Below, piece by piece: positions 1 through 11,122 of a DNA stretch of 64,000 bases. This DNA comes from Schistosoma haematobium. Its lineage: Eukaryota; Platyhelminthes; Trematoda; Strigeidida; Schistosomatidae. Each line of letters begins with the position of its first letter. Position 1 is the first letter of the stretch. The notes under the pieces were generated by a model. The model worked only from the letters and a program-made list of their open reading frames with translations. It was not told the DNA's origin and made no database searches. The translations under genes were made by a program, and so were the position numbers. Location: NCBI RefSeq assembly GCF_000699445.3, contig NC_067202.1, forward strand, positions 8,675,458 through 8,739,457. The letters run 5' to 3'.

Positions 1-554
1 TGCCTATACAAATAATCAATTCAATTTTATTCATTTATAGTTATAGTTAAGTAGATAAGTAGATATAACAGACAGACAAACAAGTAGATAGCACATAATG
101 TAACCAAAAGACAATCACTTGCAAAAAAAAAACAAAAAAACAAATTACACACAATAATCAATGTTATTTGTTTGATCAAACTTATAATTGTTGTTTACAA
201 TTAAATAGACGAAAATCACAAATAAGCAAACAAAAAAATCATAATTATCACAATGTATCTTTTTTTCCTTCATTATTCACATTGCAATTTATTAGCTTAG
301 TGATTATTTTTTTTTAAATGGATCTATGTATACAGTAAATAGTTTTCATTTATGAGAAGAATCATTCAGTATTTATTGAATATGGAACTAATTGTTTTTA
401 TGTTAACCAATGAGAACTTCTCTAGAGAAGGGGGAGAGAGTGAAAATTTATGTGCTCAATGTTTAATAAAAAAAGCTTATTGAACAAATGTAAGTTCATT
501 TACATTTACAGATAAAACGTGTTGTTTAAAAATATCACTAAATTTAAACAATTT
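1..554. other. AT-rich sequence without recognised feature
   Basis: Low-complexity AT-rich DNA with short A and T runs. No reading frame, splice-bounded exon or repeat shared with the rest of the window was seen. Confidence 0.5.
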
Positions 555-555
555 T

Positions 556-680
556 AAGTAAAGATGGATAGTGGCTAGCAGTAAAATCCAAGACACGCGT
601 TTCGCTCAGCTGACGAGTCTTAAATAGGACGAAACACGTGTCCTGGATTCCACTGCTAAACACTATCCATCTTTGTTTAA
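556..680 (+). ncRNA. Head-to-head Sm-alpha hammerhead ribozyme remnant (hairpin)
   Basis: The + strand at 610-655 carries a hammerhead core: CTGACGA, a stem II formed by GTCTT and AGGAC, then GAAAC, and the substrate side TGTCCTGGATTCCACTGC. The left side (about 558-603) is a diverged reverse complement of the right side (about 630-674), so the unit folds into a hairpin with arms of about 45 nt and the catalytic core in its loop. This is the schistosome Sm-alpha SINE ribozyme (established family) in an inverted dimer. The tRNA-like part of the SINE is absent. Whether it can cleave is inference, because the left arm would compete with the active fold. Confidence 0.75.
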
Positions 681-1875
681 AAAACACTTGTGACTTAAGG
701 CTATATCGAGGTAATCCACACAGGATGCACATATATCAACACGAGACTGACCAATCGCAATCCTAAATAACGATGGGAAGATACAAGTAAAATACCAAAT
801 GAATTTAAATTTAAACAAGTTTCTAATTCAATTAACTTTTGACCAAAAAATTGTGAACTGAAATCTTAATCCAAAATATTTTGATTTAAGCAAAGACAAG
901 TAAACAACTCAATTAAACACGGTTTTTAAATAAGAAAGATTAATTCAGTGAAGAATTCTCTTTACGGAAAATTCATTTTCAAAGCTGTACAAACGCAAAT
1001 ATATATATTTATTTCTACAGGATGATAATAATAATGATAATAAACGTCATTTAGACATGGTGACAGTGAGGTAAAATAAATAAAGGTATAAAAAGAAATT
1101 TTTTTAAAAAACAAGGTATGGTTAATAATCGTTTGATTGTTAATGGCTTAAGTATTCATCAAAAGATAGATAGGGGAATTATCATTGGGAAAGGATGGCT
1201 CAGTATGATAACAGGAAATGTTGAAGTTAAAATTAAATGTAATCAGGATCATCGTAGAAACAGAAATAAGCTAGTTGAGGGTAGCAGATTCAAGAGGAAG
1301 ATGAAAGGTGAGGCAGATGGCCGTAGAAGAAGAGTACGAAGAAAGGAAGAAAAAAGAAAAAAAATTATAAAACATTAAGACCATAGTAAAAGAAGAGGTT
1401 GTGCCAATCTCTTTTGCACACACAATTCTGGCTTTTCCAAATGTATGGCTATTGCTTCGGCAATGCAAACAAGATGCAATATAATTATCTTTGGAAGACT
1501 TCTATTTACCTTGTAGATGACTTTGAAAGCAGAGTTCATGAGAATAAAATTAAATGTTATTCCAAGTGAAAAGTAGATATTTTTACGCCAAATAGAAAGG
1601 TATATTTAACATTTTTTTATACCATCGCTGATCATAATCAAACTCCCTTTGTCAAAATGTGGTAGAAAAAACTGAAATTTATTAAGAACATACTGAGGTA
1701 TCAGACGATACAAAACACTTCCATAGATTGAGTAGTGAAAATAACTTTTCGGAGGTAATCTATGTTAACGGAAGGAATTATTAATATTATTAATGGCTTT
1801 ATTCAATACTATAATTTTGGTACAATATAGAATTCTCAGCACAAATTTCTCAACAAGTTTCCTTTTCTTATTGCT
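681..1875. other. Intergenic, nothing supported
   Basis: AT-rich DNA. An 86-codon open frame at 1,118-1,378 is basic and low in complexity, with no recognised domain or splice context, so it is not called. Confidence 0.4.
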
Positions 1876-2440
1876 TTATTGATCTAGACGATAAATATTG
1901 AAATCTTGTAGTGATATTGAGCAATCTTCTTGTAAATTATTTAACAAGTATTCTTGAATTGTAATTACACCACAATTACGATACATGTTTAGACTTAATA
2001 GGAACTGAAGATAGTCAACCACTAGACCGTTTGAACCTATTGGAAGTTGTCTAGAGGCCAAATATCCCTTAAACATCTACTCAAAATATAAAGTTGGATG
2101 AAGAGTTTATGAGCCTTACATTAAAAACCAGCTCCTCCAAAAGTGCAATTACGTCTACTGTTACTCTCCAGGAATTTCAAAAAGTAGATGCAGGGTTTTC
2201 TTTCAAAAACCCTCAACTCCCTGACATCTTTATTTTTAGTATTGAATATTTTAGTGTAATTGGTAGCTCAACGTATACACCAAGCTTTTTAGCGATAATC
2301 AACAAGATGTACCCAAACTCTAATCTTAAAAATTTCATGAATACATCATGAAGTATAATAAATGCTACTCGAGTCACTGAATTATTTCCAAATGTTGTAC
2401 AGTTACAATCATTTAAAAGTGCTTCATTATTCAGAAGGTT
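1876..2440 (-). CDS. Candidate 3' end of a minus-strand gene, function unknown
   Basis: Read on the minus strand, three open blocks fit together. An upstream block (about 2,440 down to 2,240) encodes a hydrophobic, helix-rich stretch including FGYILLIIAKKLGVYVELPI. A short block ends ALLEELVFN. The last block (2,076 to 1,876) ends IYRLDQ and its stop overlaps an AATAAA. The last two join in phase 0 across a 43-nt intron with GTAAGG donor and TTTTGAGTAG acceptor, the size of a schistosome micro-intron. The intron between the first two blocks is weaker (GTTGAG donor, about 60 nt). I do not recognise the protein; the hydrophobic stretch has a faint look of the UVRAG/Atg14 C-terminal region, which I would not rely on. 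Exons further upstream were not found. A decayed retrocopy is the alternative. Confidence 0.35.
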
Positions 2441-2988
2441 AGCAATAAGGATTGATATGTGGGTGAGAATGATAATGATTGATTGTTTGTTTAGTCACAC
2501 TTGTAGATAGTCTGACAGGCGTTATTTAAGTTATATATTCTCCTGTCCTGTTGATTGTTGTTGGATTGTGTTGAACTGTGTCAGTTTTTGTTGTGGAAAT
2601 ATGTTTACATTCTAGTCAGGCTAATCACGTGTTCTTGATCTGAGTTGTGTTAAAGTCCTGTAGAATAGACACTGGGAGGGAATCTAGTGTACATATTCAT
2701 CTAAGGTAAATTAACATCCCATTTGTGTAAACATGGTAAACCGAGCGTTATAACAGGAATCTATAAAAGTTTAATTAGTATAACATTGATTAGTTGTATT
2801 TTAATAACTTACATATTCATATTGTATATACAATTTTTAAAAGTACTTCAGCTAGTCGTATAAGCAAATGAATTCTTTATAGATACATTCTATTTGAGAA
2901 AATATTTAAAAGTAATTTTTACAAAATATTCACTCACATAGGAATATTCCCCATAGTGTTTTTATTATTTAAACACATAAACATTGGT
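2441..2988. other. Unassigned, T/G-rich segment
   Basis: A T/G-rich stretch at 2,480-2,760 differs in composition from its surroundings and could be a solo LTR, but no terminal repeats or target duplication were found. No gene seen. Confidence 0.3.
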
Positions 2989-3160
2989 AAGGCTGGGATA
3001 CTGTCCGGTTTCCCAAACTCAAGCAGGTGGTCTTCTTAGGGGGCCACACCTGGGGCCTTTGACCTACAGGTCCAATCCACAAGGCAGTGAAGCAACATAA
3101 GGAGATACAGTCCCATGGTAGCCAGTGACCAACGATTGATTCATACGTTGGGTTATATCA
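2989..3160. repeat. Dispersed repeat, family F (copy 1)
   Basis: GC-richer block sharing long stretches with 62,868-63,035. Common pieces include CAGGTGGT followed by CTTCTTAG/TTTCTTAG, then GGGCCACACC, ATCCACAAGGCA, and CCCATG...AGCC...GTGACCAAC. No coding capacity or terminal structure is seen in this copy. A similar block at both ends of the window marks it as a dispersed family of unknown class. Confidence 0.6.
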
Positions 3161-4736
3161 TTTATTGTAAACATTAAAAGTTGAAGTACAAAGTACAAAT
3201 ATATATATTATATTCCATATTGTTTCGTTCATTTACTTAAATTGTCTAATGTGTGTTAGAAAAGACTGTGTTCCAGAAAAGAAAAACAATCAAACAACAA
3301 TTTTGAGGGTTGATGTCATTTAATGAATAAATCGATTGTTGAATGGTTGGCATAAATTATTGTAAAGTAATTATGACTTACAAATAGAATCGTATTTACC
3401 ACGTTTTATAGAAAGTATCTAACTTTTAGAATTATCGAAGTCTAAAATAATGATAAATCACCTTACGTTGTAGTTAATAATAAATTAGGGAACCACTGAG
3501 TTACCACTGAGAGATTTAATGTCATCTGATTTATTTAAAATAAGAAGGTTTAATTCTTGAGCATTACATTCAGTCTATTGAATAAAACCAATGGTACTAG
3601 ATGGACACAACTTCTCTGGCATAAGTATTAACAGTTAAGGTTTAGCATGAATTCCTCTTAAGGATTTTATTAGACACCATTTGATACTCTAGTACAACAG
3701 CATGACGAATACTTTGTTTGTAAGAGTTTTTTGTATAAAGAAGAAAAAAGAACTAAATTAGAAATCTAGACTATGATAGGAATCAAATCAGTTATCTACC
3801 GAACTAACACTCGACGAACTGAGCTGTAATATTGAATATCTAAATCATAATAAATAACGGATTTTGTTTGAGTTAAAATGTTTCTTCAAGGGGTAAAAAT
3901 TCTCTGTTTAAGTGCGCTTATTTGAAATTCTATGCTTTATGGGCACTATTATTACAATGTTTGGTTCTAAGAATGTAACTTTATAAACAGATTTTTAAAG
4001 TAAATAGGATACGATGATCGCAGTTCCTCTTCATAAATTTCTTTTAGAATCTTTACTTTAACCAGTCAATGAAAAAAGCTGCCTTCAAACTAAACTAATC
4101 ATATTATAAATCATAACCAATGTCTTTCTTCAAGGGGGATAGATTACAACCATACTTCAGTGTTAGGCAATTACTCACCAATGGGAACCTATGACTATCA
4201 TTCCATTTCACTAACTGATAGGAGTTTGAAATATGAAACGACTGTATTACCAAGAAAAATGTTATTTTTAAGATAGTTTACTCATATTCATTCAAAGTAG
4301 CCAAAAATGTTTGTTCAAGGTTTCAAATATTACATCAAAAGCACTACACAATTTCTAATATAAAATGTATTCTACTTATGGTACAATTAAAAATAGGTAA
4401 AAACTAACTATTTTCGTATAACTATCGTAATCAAGTATAGAAAATTTTCGATACATTCAGTTTGAGCATCTTTCAAAACAGAGTATTAAAGGTAGTCTGC
4501 ATCATTACCTAATAAGATAAAGATAACAACTTCTGAGTTGCAGAGACAGTAATATAACCGTTATTATTCATAATAAAGACAGACTACCTCATATCATCTG
4601 TTGTGACGAACAAATGATATACACCAGTCATAGTGTACAATGATAAAATAGTGTTTACTAATTCTGTAAAAATTCATAACTGACACCCCATAAGATTGAT
4701 ATTATCATAATCTAACACAGAAATTCACAATTAACA
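3161..4736. other. Intergenic, nothing supported
   Basis: AT-rich DNA upstream of the proposed small gene. No TATA box or other promoter element could be told apart from the AT background. Confidence 0.4.
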
Positions 4737-4849
4737 ATGGCATTGAAATATGACGCAAATCATTTTACGATTTTTACTGGGAAACAAAGTATCGAAGAAG
4801 CTTTTTTTCGTGGACCAAACCTATCTGCAGAATTTGTCGGAAGTAAAAC
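4737..4849 (+). CDS. Exon 1 of the small gene
   Basis: Open from the ATG, encoding MALKYDANHFTIFTGKQSIE and then a short stretch ending EFVGSK plus two bases of the next codon. The GTATGT donor is at 4,850. The frame also runs on to a TAG about 40 nt later, so an unspliced 51-residue product is possible. A second, weaker donor (GTAAAA at 4,843) would give phase 1. Confidence 0.5.
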
Positions 4850-7455
4850 GTATGTAATAGCTGTAAAATTTAACTGTGGAATTATTTAGCTATAAAAACC
4901 CTTGAATCTAGATAGTTTTGCAAGAAAAAGGGTTTCATAGATTATTATTAACAAGATTGAATGACTCATAAAAATCTTTTTCCCACTTCAGTCTCTATTG
5001 CATGAAGTCATCACCGTGTATTTGCCTCATTTAGCACTGTTTTGACTGGATAAGTCATTGCGTCCATAAACTGCATCTCATAAAAAGCTTTTAGTGAGTA
5101 TTTGTTTAATAATCGACTGAGTGAAGACAAATGTAGTTCCGGTTTCCACCACAGACAGTATAAACATTTGATGAAGTGTACTGCTGAAGAATCAGCAGTT
5201 GGGACAAACAAGATGTCTAAGCCATCTAATTTTTTATCGGTTTTCTAATTTATGTTATCCTTTAGATGTACACATAATCTATGTTAACCATTTATCTTTA
5301 AACCAAATGTAATCAACTATAAAACAAAACCTGTTTATTTTATTATTTGTTTGTTAAAAAACTAGTGAAGTTTCTATTGAAACATTGAAAAAGCAAGGAA
5401 TAAAATCTAATAGTTGAGACCATGAGTCATTTGAAGCTAGACCACCATAGGTAGCATATGAGCACTGGACGGCCGTTTCGCCCTATTGTTAGACTTCTTA
5501 GCCAGTGTGCATCAACGATCCCACCTAGCGAAATTCGAGCCCAAGACCTGTCAGTCTCTCGCGCGAACACTAAACCACTAGCGACTGAGCAGGCATCCAA
5601 CGGTGTCAATATCTAACTTCGACTAATCCACGAAATTGAGCGACACATCCACCATTGTCATCAATAAGTTACTATCTCACAGCTGACCCGGTTAAGCTCC
5701 ACTGGTCACTGCTTCTCATTAGAACTCCAGGAAACACCTCTTGGAAACAGTCGATAGCGAGTATATGAGCATAAGACGAAACAGCCGTCCAATGCTTCCA
5801 GATTTTCTATGGTGTTTTAGCTTCAATCGATTCATGATCTCAACTATTAAAATTACTATAATATCCACAAAACCCCTTTTGAATAAAATTTAATTAATAG
5901 ATATTCATTATATTTACTTACTGAAAGCCTTGGGTTCGAGTCCCACAAGCGGGATCATGGATACGCAACTTTGAGGAATCCCACAATAGGACGAAATGGC
6001 CGTCCCGTGCTTCCAGGTTTTCAATGGTGGTTTATCATCAATCGGTTCAACATCTCAACACAATTTCATTCAATCAAATGTAATATATTCATGTAAAATT
6101 TCAAAAATCACTAATTACCATTATTAATATGATTCTTATAAGATGTCATACTTAGTGAATAGATATGATTGATGTATTTTTACTTATCCTTATAATAATG
6201 ACATAATGTTCACATTACAATTATATACATAAAATAAACATTTTACTATTTGACTTTAATTTTAAAAAGTAATTTTTAAAGTGAAAATTATACAAATTCA
6301 TATACAGAACACTGAGAAAAAGTCTATTGACATATTAATAATGATTGTTGAAAAATGGTAGCAAAGTGAGGACAAGGAGATATTTAGCATTAAAATAAAT
6401 GTGAATTTTATTTAAAATTATGGTAATGATAATATTAAATCCTAAATAACATTTATGTTTAGTGTAGGATTGTAAAGATTGTTGAATTTGAATTGAGATC
6501 ATAAACTGATCAATGTTCGACTACTATTGAAAACCTTGAACTACTGGATGGCCGTTTCGTACTAGTATAGGATTCCTCAGCAGTACACACCCACGATCAT
6601 GTATGTGGGACTCAAACTGAAGAAGTTTGGTTTCGCGCGCGTACGAATAACCTTTAAACCACTGAGTCGGGATTCGACGGTGTTAATGTCTAACTCCGAC
6701 CAATCGACAACGAGTACGATACTAGAACAAAACGGCCATCCAGTGGTTTCAAGTTTACAGTTGTTGTCAGTTCATGATCTCGATTCAAACTTAACATTAA
6801 TTTTACCAATTAAAAAGTGTTTAAATAATGATAAATCAACCAACGCACAAAGAATGAATTAAGGTGTGGTGATGACAGCCATTGATGATTAGCTTAAATA
6901 TTGAGTTAACTTTTGTTACTTCCTAGTGTTAATTCTAACTTTTGATTTCTAATTTCATTTCCCACTACTTCTCTCTTCTGTGTATCATACTATATTACTT
7001 ACTGATATTCAGTATCACACATAGTCGACACTTTATATAACTCCAACTTTTAGTGCAGTTGACGCTCAATAACATTAAATGATTATATATGTTTATTTTA
7101 ATTATTGTGATTTTTTGTATTTCAAATATAATTTATTTCATCATATAATCAACTGTGGACAAATACAAAGTGTCAGAATAAATAATTATGTACATAATAA
7201 TTGTGATACAATTCACCACGCTTAAACTGTACATAATTTGGTATCTTAGTTGATTCAGTCAATTGATGAGTATTCTCATAATACGTACTAAACAACTATC
7301 GAAAGCTGTATTTCTCTCGTAAATAGACTCCCATATGACACAAGACAACTCCATTTCTTCATTCTCATCAAAGATTACACTATGTTCTACATAGTTATAC
7401 ACGGTCAACCATTTTACTTAGCTTAAATTAATGAGACTGGGGAAGGTTTAGATAC

Positions 7456-7504
<49 letters not shown>

Positions 7505-8948
7505 TGGTCTAAACTGTTTGAATTTCATTATTTCTATATTGATGAGTTCTCGTTCGGTTATGTTGTGATACATTTCGAAATTACTAGTTTTACAGATCTG
7601 ATTGATTTATAAGAAACGGGAAAGAGAGAGAGGGTGAAAAACAAAATGGTTTCTACTTTTAATCATTGAATACATTCTTTATAAAACTAGCAAATGTCAT
7701 GTGTGTTTTTTTCAATGGTGAAAGAACTTTGTATTTTATGATATTCTATTTGATACATGAAATAATCTAATTTCAGTAACTATCTCGAAAATTATAAATT
7801 TTCTCAAGATGACTGATATAATTTATTGAAGAATGTCAGCTAGCTAGTAATCTAGATCCTGATCAGCATCAGATGAAGTATAACGCTCAGTTGAATCATG
7901 TATACTAATAGCTGAATTACAGTTTAACATTTAGTAACCATATATACATAAGTCACAGTCAAAGTAATGATGAATGATATTTCTTTTTTTTTGATTACAT
8001 AGTTTTTAAGTAGTAGTAGTAGTAGTAGTAGTATAGTTTTATCAACTGTTCCATATTCTAATGAAATTATAGGATATTAATCATTACGAATATATAGTGT
8101 TATTAGTGTACTGATTAGTTATCGATTTATAAATCTTACCATAATTGCATATTAATATTTTCTATTTACTCATAATATTCGTTTCATGAACTTTCTCTTT
8201 CTAGAAGTAGCTTAAAATGTTGGATAATCGATTTTTAAGTCTATTACTTCATCAATACATACAATTTTCATTCACTCATATAATTGTGTGAAGAGTTCAC
8301 TTCTTTTCTAATCATGATACAGTATCAGTCGAGTACTTTATAATTCTTAAACTAACACCACATTACACTCTTCAAAAATTCCTATTATATATTTAAACAC
8401 AAACATACAAAGAAAATAAAAAACGGATTTAATTCTTTTCATTGTGTTCTACAGTGATAAATCCAAATCGACTATCCAAAAAAAAATGGCAAATTTCTAC
8501 ATTAAAAAATGAAGAATGTTGTATTTGTAAAATTACAGAAAATAAATTTCAAAATAAATCTAACGTTTAGACTAGCAGTGACATTCAAGCTTTTTCAAAG
8601 AAAAATAATCAAACATCAAAAAGTATCAAATATAAATGGGTACATGTTTCTTCAGATGTACTTAGGGAGTTAGTCGCCGAAATTAGATTATTTCATGTAT
8701 CAAATAGAATATCATAAAATACAAAGTTCTTTCACCATTGAAAAAAACACACATGACATTTGCTAGTTTTATAAAGAATGTATTCAATGATTAAAAGTAG
8801 AAACCATTTTGTTTTTCACCCTCTCTCTCTTTCCCGTTTCTTATAAATCAATCAGATCTGTAAAACTAGTAATTTCGAAATGTATCACAACATAACCGAA
8901 CGAGAACTCATCAATATAGAAATAATGAAATTCAAACAGTTTAGACCA

Positions 8949-9011
<63 letters not shown>

Positions 9012-9716
9012 CATATATGTGGAGGTGAATTGAAATTCGAAATACTTCAGGGTATCATGTGTTGTTAATGATTTACAAGAAACCATAAAATGATTCTGAA
9101 AATTTAAAATCAATATTCAGTAAAATGTTGACATACTTAAACATTTTGTGTGTTTAACCCTAGTTAAAACTGACATATTTCAATATATACAAATATTACC
9201 AATTGATTACACATGCAAAACATTTTGACATTCTTTCATAGTTCTAATGATGTAAATCAAACACTTTTGAGCACTTTCACACATGTTTTAACTTAGTTTC
9301 ATAGTAATAAACTAGTGTACAATAATTGTTTGATATGGATTGGATTTGAATGTAGAAATTCCAGTGTTTTGAATTAATCATTGAATGGTCATCAGACCAT
9401 TGACTCGAAATTCACTGATATCTACATTTCCAACCGGTCTGATTGACGTAAGTGACGGTCGCACTCTTGACTATTGATCATTAACTATGTAACTAATAAC
9501 ATTGTTGATTTTCAGTGTTTTGTTTTTCTAACTTGTAACTCACTTTATTTTTTTTTAATGACCAAAGTAATAACGATAATGATGACCCTGTGAAGTTTGA
9601 AGATCATATGAAGGTAAAGATACTGAAAAGAATAATATAATGTGATATTCAAAAAAAACATTGTTCTATTGTTCAAGATGTTTCTGGAACCTTCGGAAAG
9701 TAGAATTCGTATTTGA
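4737..9716 (+). CDS. Small three-exon gene, about 65 residues, function unknown
   Basis: Proposed from splice logic. Exon 1 (4,737-4,849) starts ATGG after CAA and stops before GTATGT in phase 2. Exon 2 (9,568-9,613) follows a T-rich acceptor tract and ends before GTAAAG. Exon 3 (9,678-9,716) follows TTGTTCAAG, is separated from exon 2 by a 64-nt intron, and ends ESRIRI then TGA. The phases agree (113+46+39=198 nt, 65 codons and stop). Paired AATAAA signals follow about 45-60 nt after the stop. The product starts MALKYDANHFTIF and has an acidic NNDNDDP linker and KFEDHMK near its end. It has no signal peptide or membrane segment, so a small intracellular protein is likely. I do not recognise the family. 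Intron 1 (4.7 kb) holds several family B repeats and a large inverted repeat. Confidence 0.5.
5011..5211 (-). other. Unrecognised 66-codon open frame in intron 1
   Basis: Minus-strand open frame with a fairly normal amino-acid mix (several W, C and H residues), but no splice sites, known motif or second copy. It could be a fragment of an old retroelement. Recorded only because it is less biased in composition than other short frames nearby. Confidence 0.15.
5412..5850. repeat. Family B two-armed inverted repeat, full length but decayed
   Basis: The left arm (5,412-5,600) is antisense: tail, hammerhead-like segment, box B-like and tRNA-like head. A middle section ending near 5,750 follows, and then a sense arm ending in a diverged copy of the tail. 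On the minus strand the left arm keeps GAAAC, the ACGGCCGT palindrome and CAGTGC, but the core reads CTAAGAA instead of CTGANGA. The right arm has lost the core and starts at GACGAAACAGCCGTCC. It lies in intron 1 of the small gene. Confidence 0.7.
5928..6062 (+). repeat. Family B, single sense arm
   Basis: Contains a pol III box B-like GGGTTCGAGTCCC, a hammerhead-like segment (TTTGAGGA, AATCCC...AGGAC, GAAAT) and the usual tail CATCAATCGGTTCA. Changes in the core make it a poor ribozyme. Confidence 0.7.
6493..6795. repeat. Family B two-armed copy with internal deletion
   Basis: The left arm is antisense. A minus-strand CTGAGGA core survives opposite 6,570-6,580. The tRNA-like head and the start of the middle section are present, and the right end is a truncated sense arm (AAAACGGCCATCCAGTGG, then the tail). 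The middle is about 150 nt shorter than in the 49,143 copy. Confidence 0.65.
6796..7457. other. Intron 1 sequence, nothing supported
   Basis: AT-rich sequence with no shared repeat or exon-like segment seen. Confidence 0.35.
7461..9009. mobile_element. Fold-back element: perfect 274-bp inverted repeats flanked by (TA)n
   Basis: Segment 7,501-7,774 is, as far as I can read, the exact reverse complement of 8,679-8,952. The outer edge of each arm (AGACTGGTCTAAACTG inward) abuts a (TA)n tract at 7,461-7,500 and 8,953-9,009. The 904-nt spacer (7,775-8,678) has no transposase-like frame. The shape fits a non-autonomous DNA element or fold-back repeat that inserts at TA, or a recent local inverted duplication. 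Perfect arms imply recent origin or gene conversion. It lies in intron 1 of the small gene. Confidence 0.7.
8011..8033. repeat. (GTA)n microsatellite
   Basis: About eight GTA units inside the spacer of the inverted repeat. Confidence 0.9.
9568..9613 (+). CDS. Exon 2 of the small gene
   Basis: 46 nt: one base completes a Thr codon (AC+T), followed by 15 codons reading NNDNDDPVKFEDHMK. The acceptor is preceded by a long T run; the donor is GTAAAG. Leaves phase 0. Confidence 0.5.
9678..9716 (+). CDS. Exon 3 (terminal) of the small gene
   Basis: 39 nt reading MFLEPSESRIRI and stop TGA, after a 64-nt intron ending in TTGTTCAAG. The start phase matches exon 2. Confidence 0.45.
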   Translation: MFLEPSESRIRI

Positions 9717-9756
9717 GATATGTTTATTTAAACCTGGTTATATATTAAGAGAAGGA

Positions 9757-9776
9757 CTGAATAAAATCAATAAAGT
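9757..9776 (+). terminator. Polyadenylation signals of the small gene
   Basis: Two AATAAA hexamers about 10 nt apart, shortly downstream of the proposed stop. They support a + strand transcript end here. Confidence 0.5.
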
Positions 9777-10214
9777 TTTTATTGAAGAATATTTGTTTTA
9801 ATTCATGAAACAAAAAGAAAACAACATTATTGATGACCTAATGCTAGAAATTTTAGGAAAATATCGAAGTAACTAGGTGCTGAAAATGTATATTATTTGA
9901 TGTTTGTATATATCTGTATTTGTGTGGAGTTTTTAAATGCTCATCGTAATTCAATTATCATTTTCATGTTTGTGTACTAAGCTGTGAACCACTGTATTAT
10001 GATATTGTCCATTTGTAAAAAAAAACAATGAAATAAGGGATGAAAAATAGATTTCAAACGTCTTAGTTAATTGTAGATGGTCCACTAAGTCTTTTGAAGT
10101 AATTAATGATTGAAACTATTGGCCGCTGAAAGGTTAAAATCCTGTTTCACCTATCACAGTCTAGAGAGCTGAATATGATTACTATGCCTCCTACAAAAAA
10201 GCCGAGTTAATAAA

Positions 10215-10216
<2 letters not shown>
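9777..10216. other. Intergenic, nothing supported
   Basis: AT-rich DNA downstream of the polyadenylation signals, with no frame or repeat recognised. Confidence 0.4.

Positions 10217-10259
<43 letters not shown>
10217..10259. repeat. (TA)n microsatellite
   Basis: Uninterrupted TA dinucleotides at the left edge of the family E repeat. Confidence 0.95.
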
Positions 10260-10262
<3 letters not shown>

Positions 10263-10318
10263 TGGCCTACGATCTGACTCCAGTTATATCGTTGGTTTGA
10301 TTGTTATTGAAATACACA

Positions 10319-10715
10319 TGTTGTCTATCCTCGTATATAATTACCAAATTAAATCGCGTTAGTCAATAACTCAATTAAAAGAAGTCAAATATGGGAATGG
10401 AATTCGAGTACGTATATTTCATACAGTCGTTGATCTAGAAAAACGAACCGAGAAACAAACAGAGTAAAGCAAAATGATATGTAGGGGAGAAGGCATGTGA
10501 ACCAACTCCCTTTTAGTCAAGCGTTAATCAACATTTATAGTCACAGAAAAATAACCTACAGATATGTGATCAGTAGGATAAGAACTACACACGCACACAT
10601 ACATTCATATAAAAACAATCAAAGTTGGTAAGTGAATAATTAATAAGGTCAAAATATGACTCAAGAAGAATTGACCTATCCAGAAGCTAGAATAAGTTAT
10701 TATGGACTTAACATA
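10319..10715. repeat. Dispersed repeat family E (copy 1)
   Basis: Aligns over about 400 nt, with moderate divergence, to the reverse complement of 56,185-56,590. Shared pieces include CCTCGTATATAATTA, ATTTATAGT, CATATAAAAACA, CAGAAGCTAGA and CTTAACATAGTAA. Size, TATA-like motif and absence of coding suggest a solo LTR, but no matching target duplication or clear TG...CA ends were established. Confidence 0.6.
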
Positions 10716-10730
10716 GTAACCCGACATTAA

Positions 10731-11048
10731 AATATTATTTACATATTATAAAATCTATTCATCAAATTCAAAACTCTTTCAAATCATAAATCAATAAATG
10801 GAATAATCAAAAGTAAAACAATATAAAATGTACAATATGTAAAGTTACCGATTCATATTTGTAACATTTCTTCGACTTTGTTTATGTCTACGCATTATTC
10901 ATTAGAAATGATGTAATAAGATGATGATACCAATTGTACTTCGATTACAAATTTATTGATATGTAATTAAGTAATATTTATCCATTCAATAATTGTTGCC
11001 ATTGTGTTTATTTTAAATCTCTTAGAATGAATACCCACTAAAGTATTC

Positions 11049-11122
<74 letters not shown>

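Noticed and set aside
1118..1378. 86-codon open frame rich in Lys and Arg
   Set aside because: Low-complexity A-rich sequence, no domain, no splice or polyadenylation context.
2094..2351. 85-codon + strand open frame
   Set aside because: It overlaps the better-supported minus-strand coding blocks and has no context of its own.
8841..9113. Open frames with YIYIYI runs (also at 29,322)
   Set aside because: Translation of TA microsatellites.
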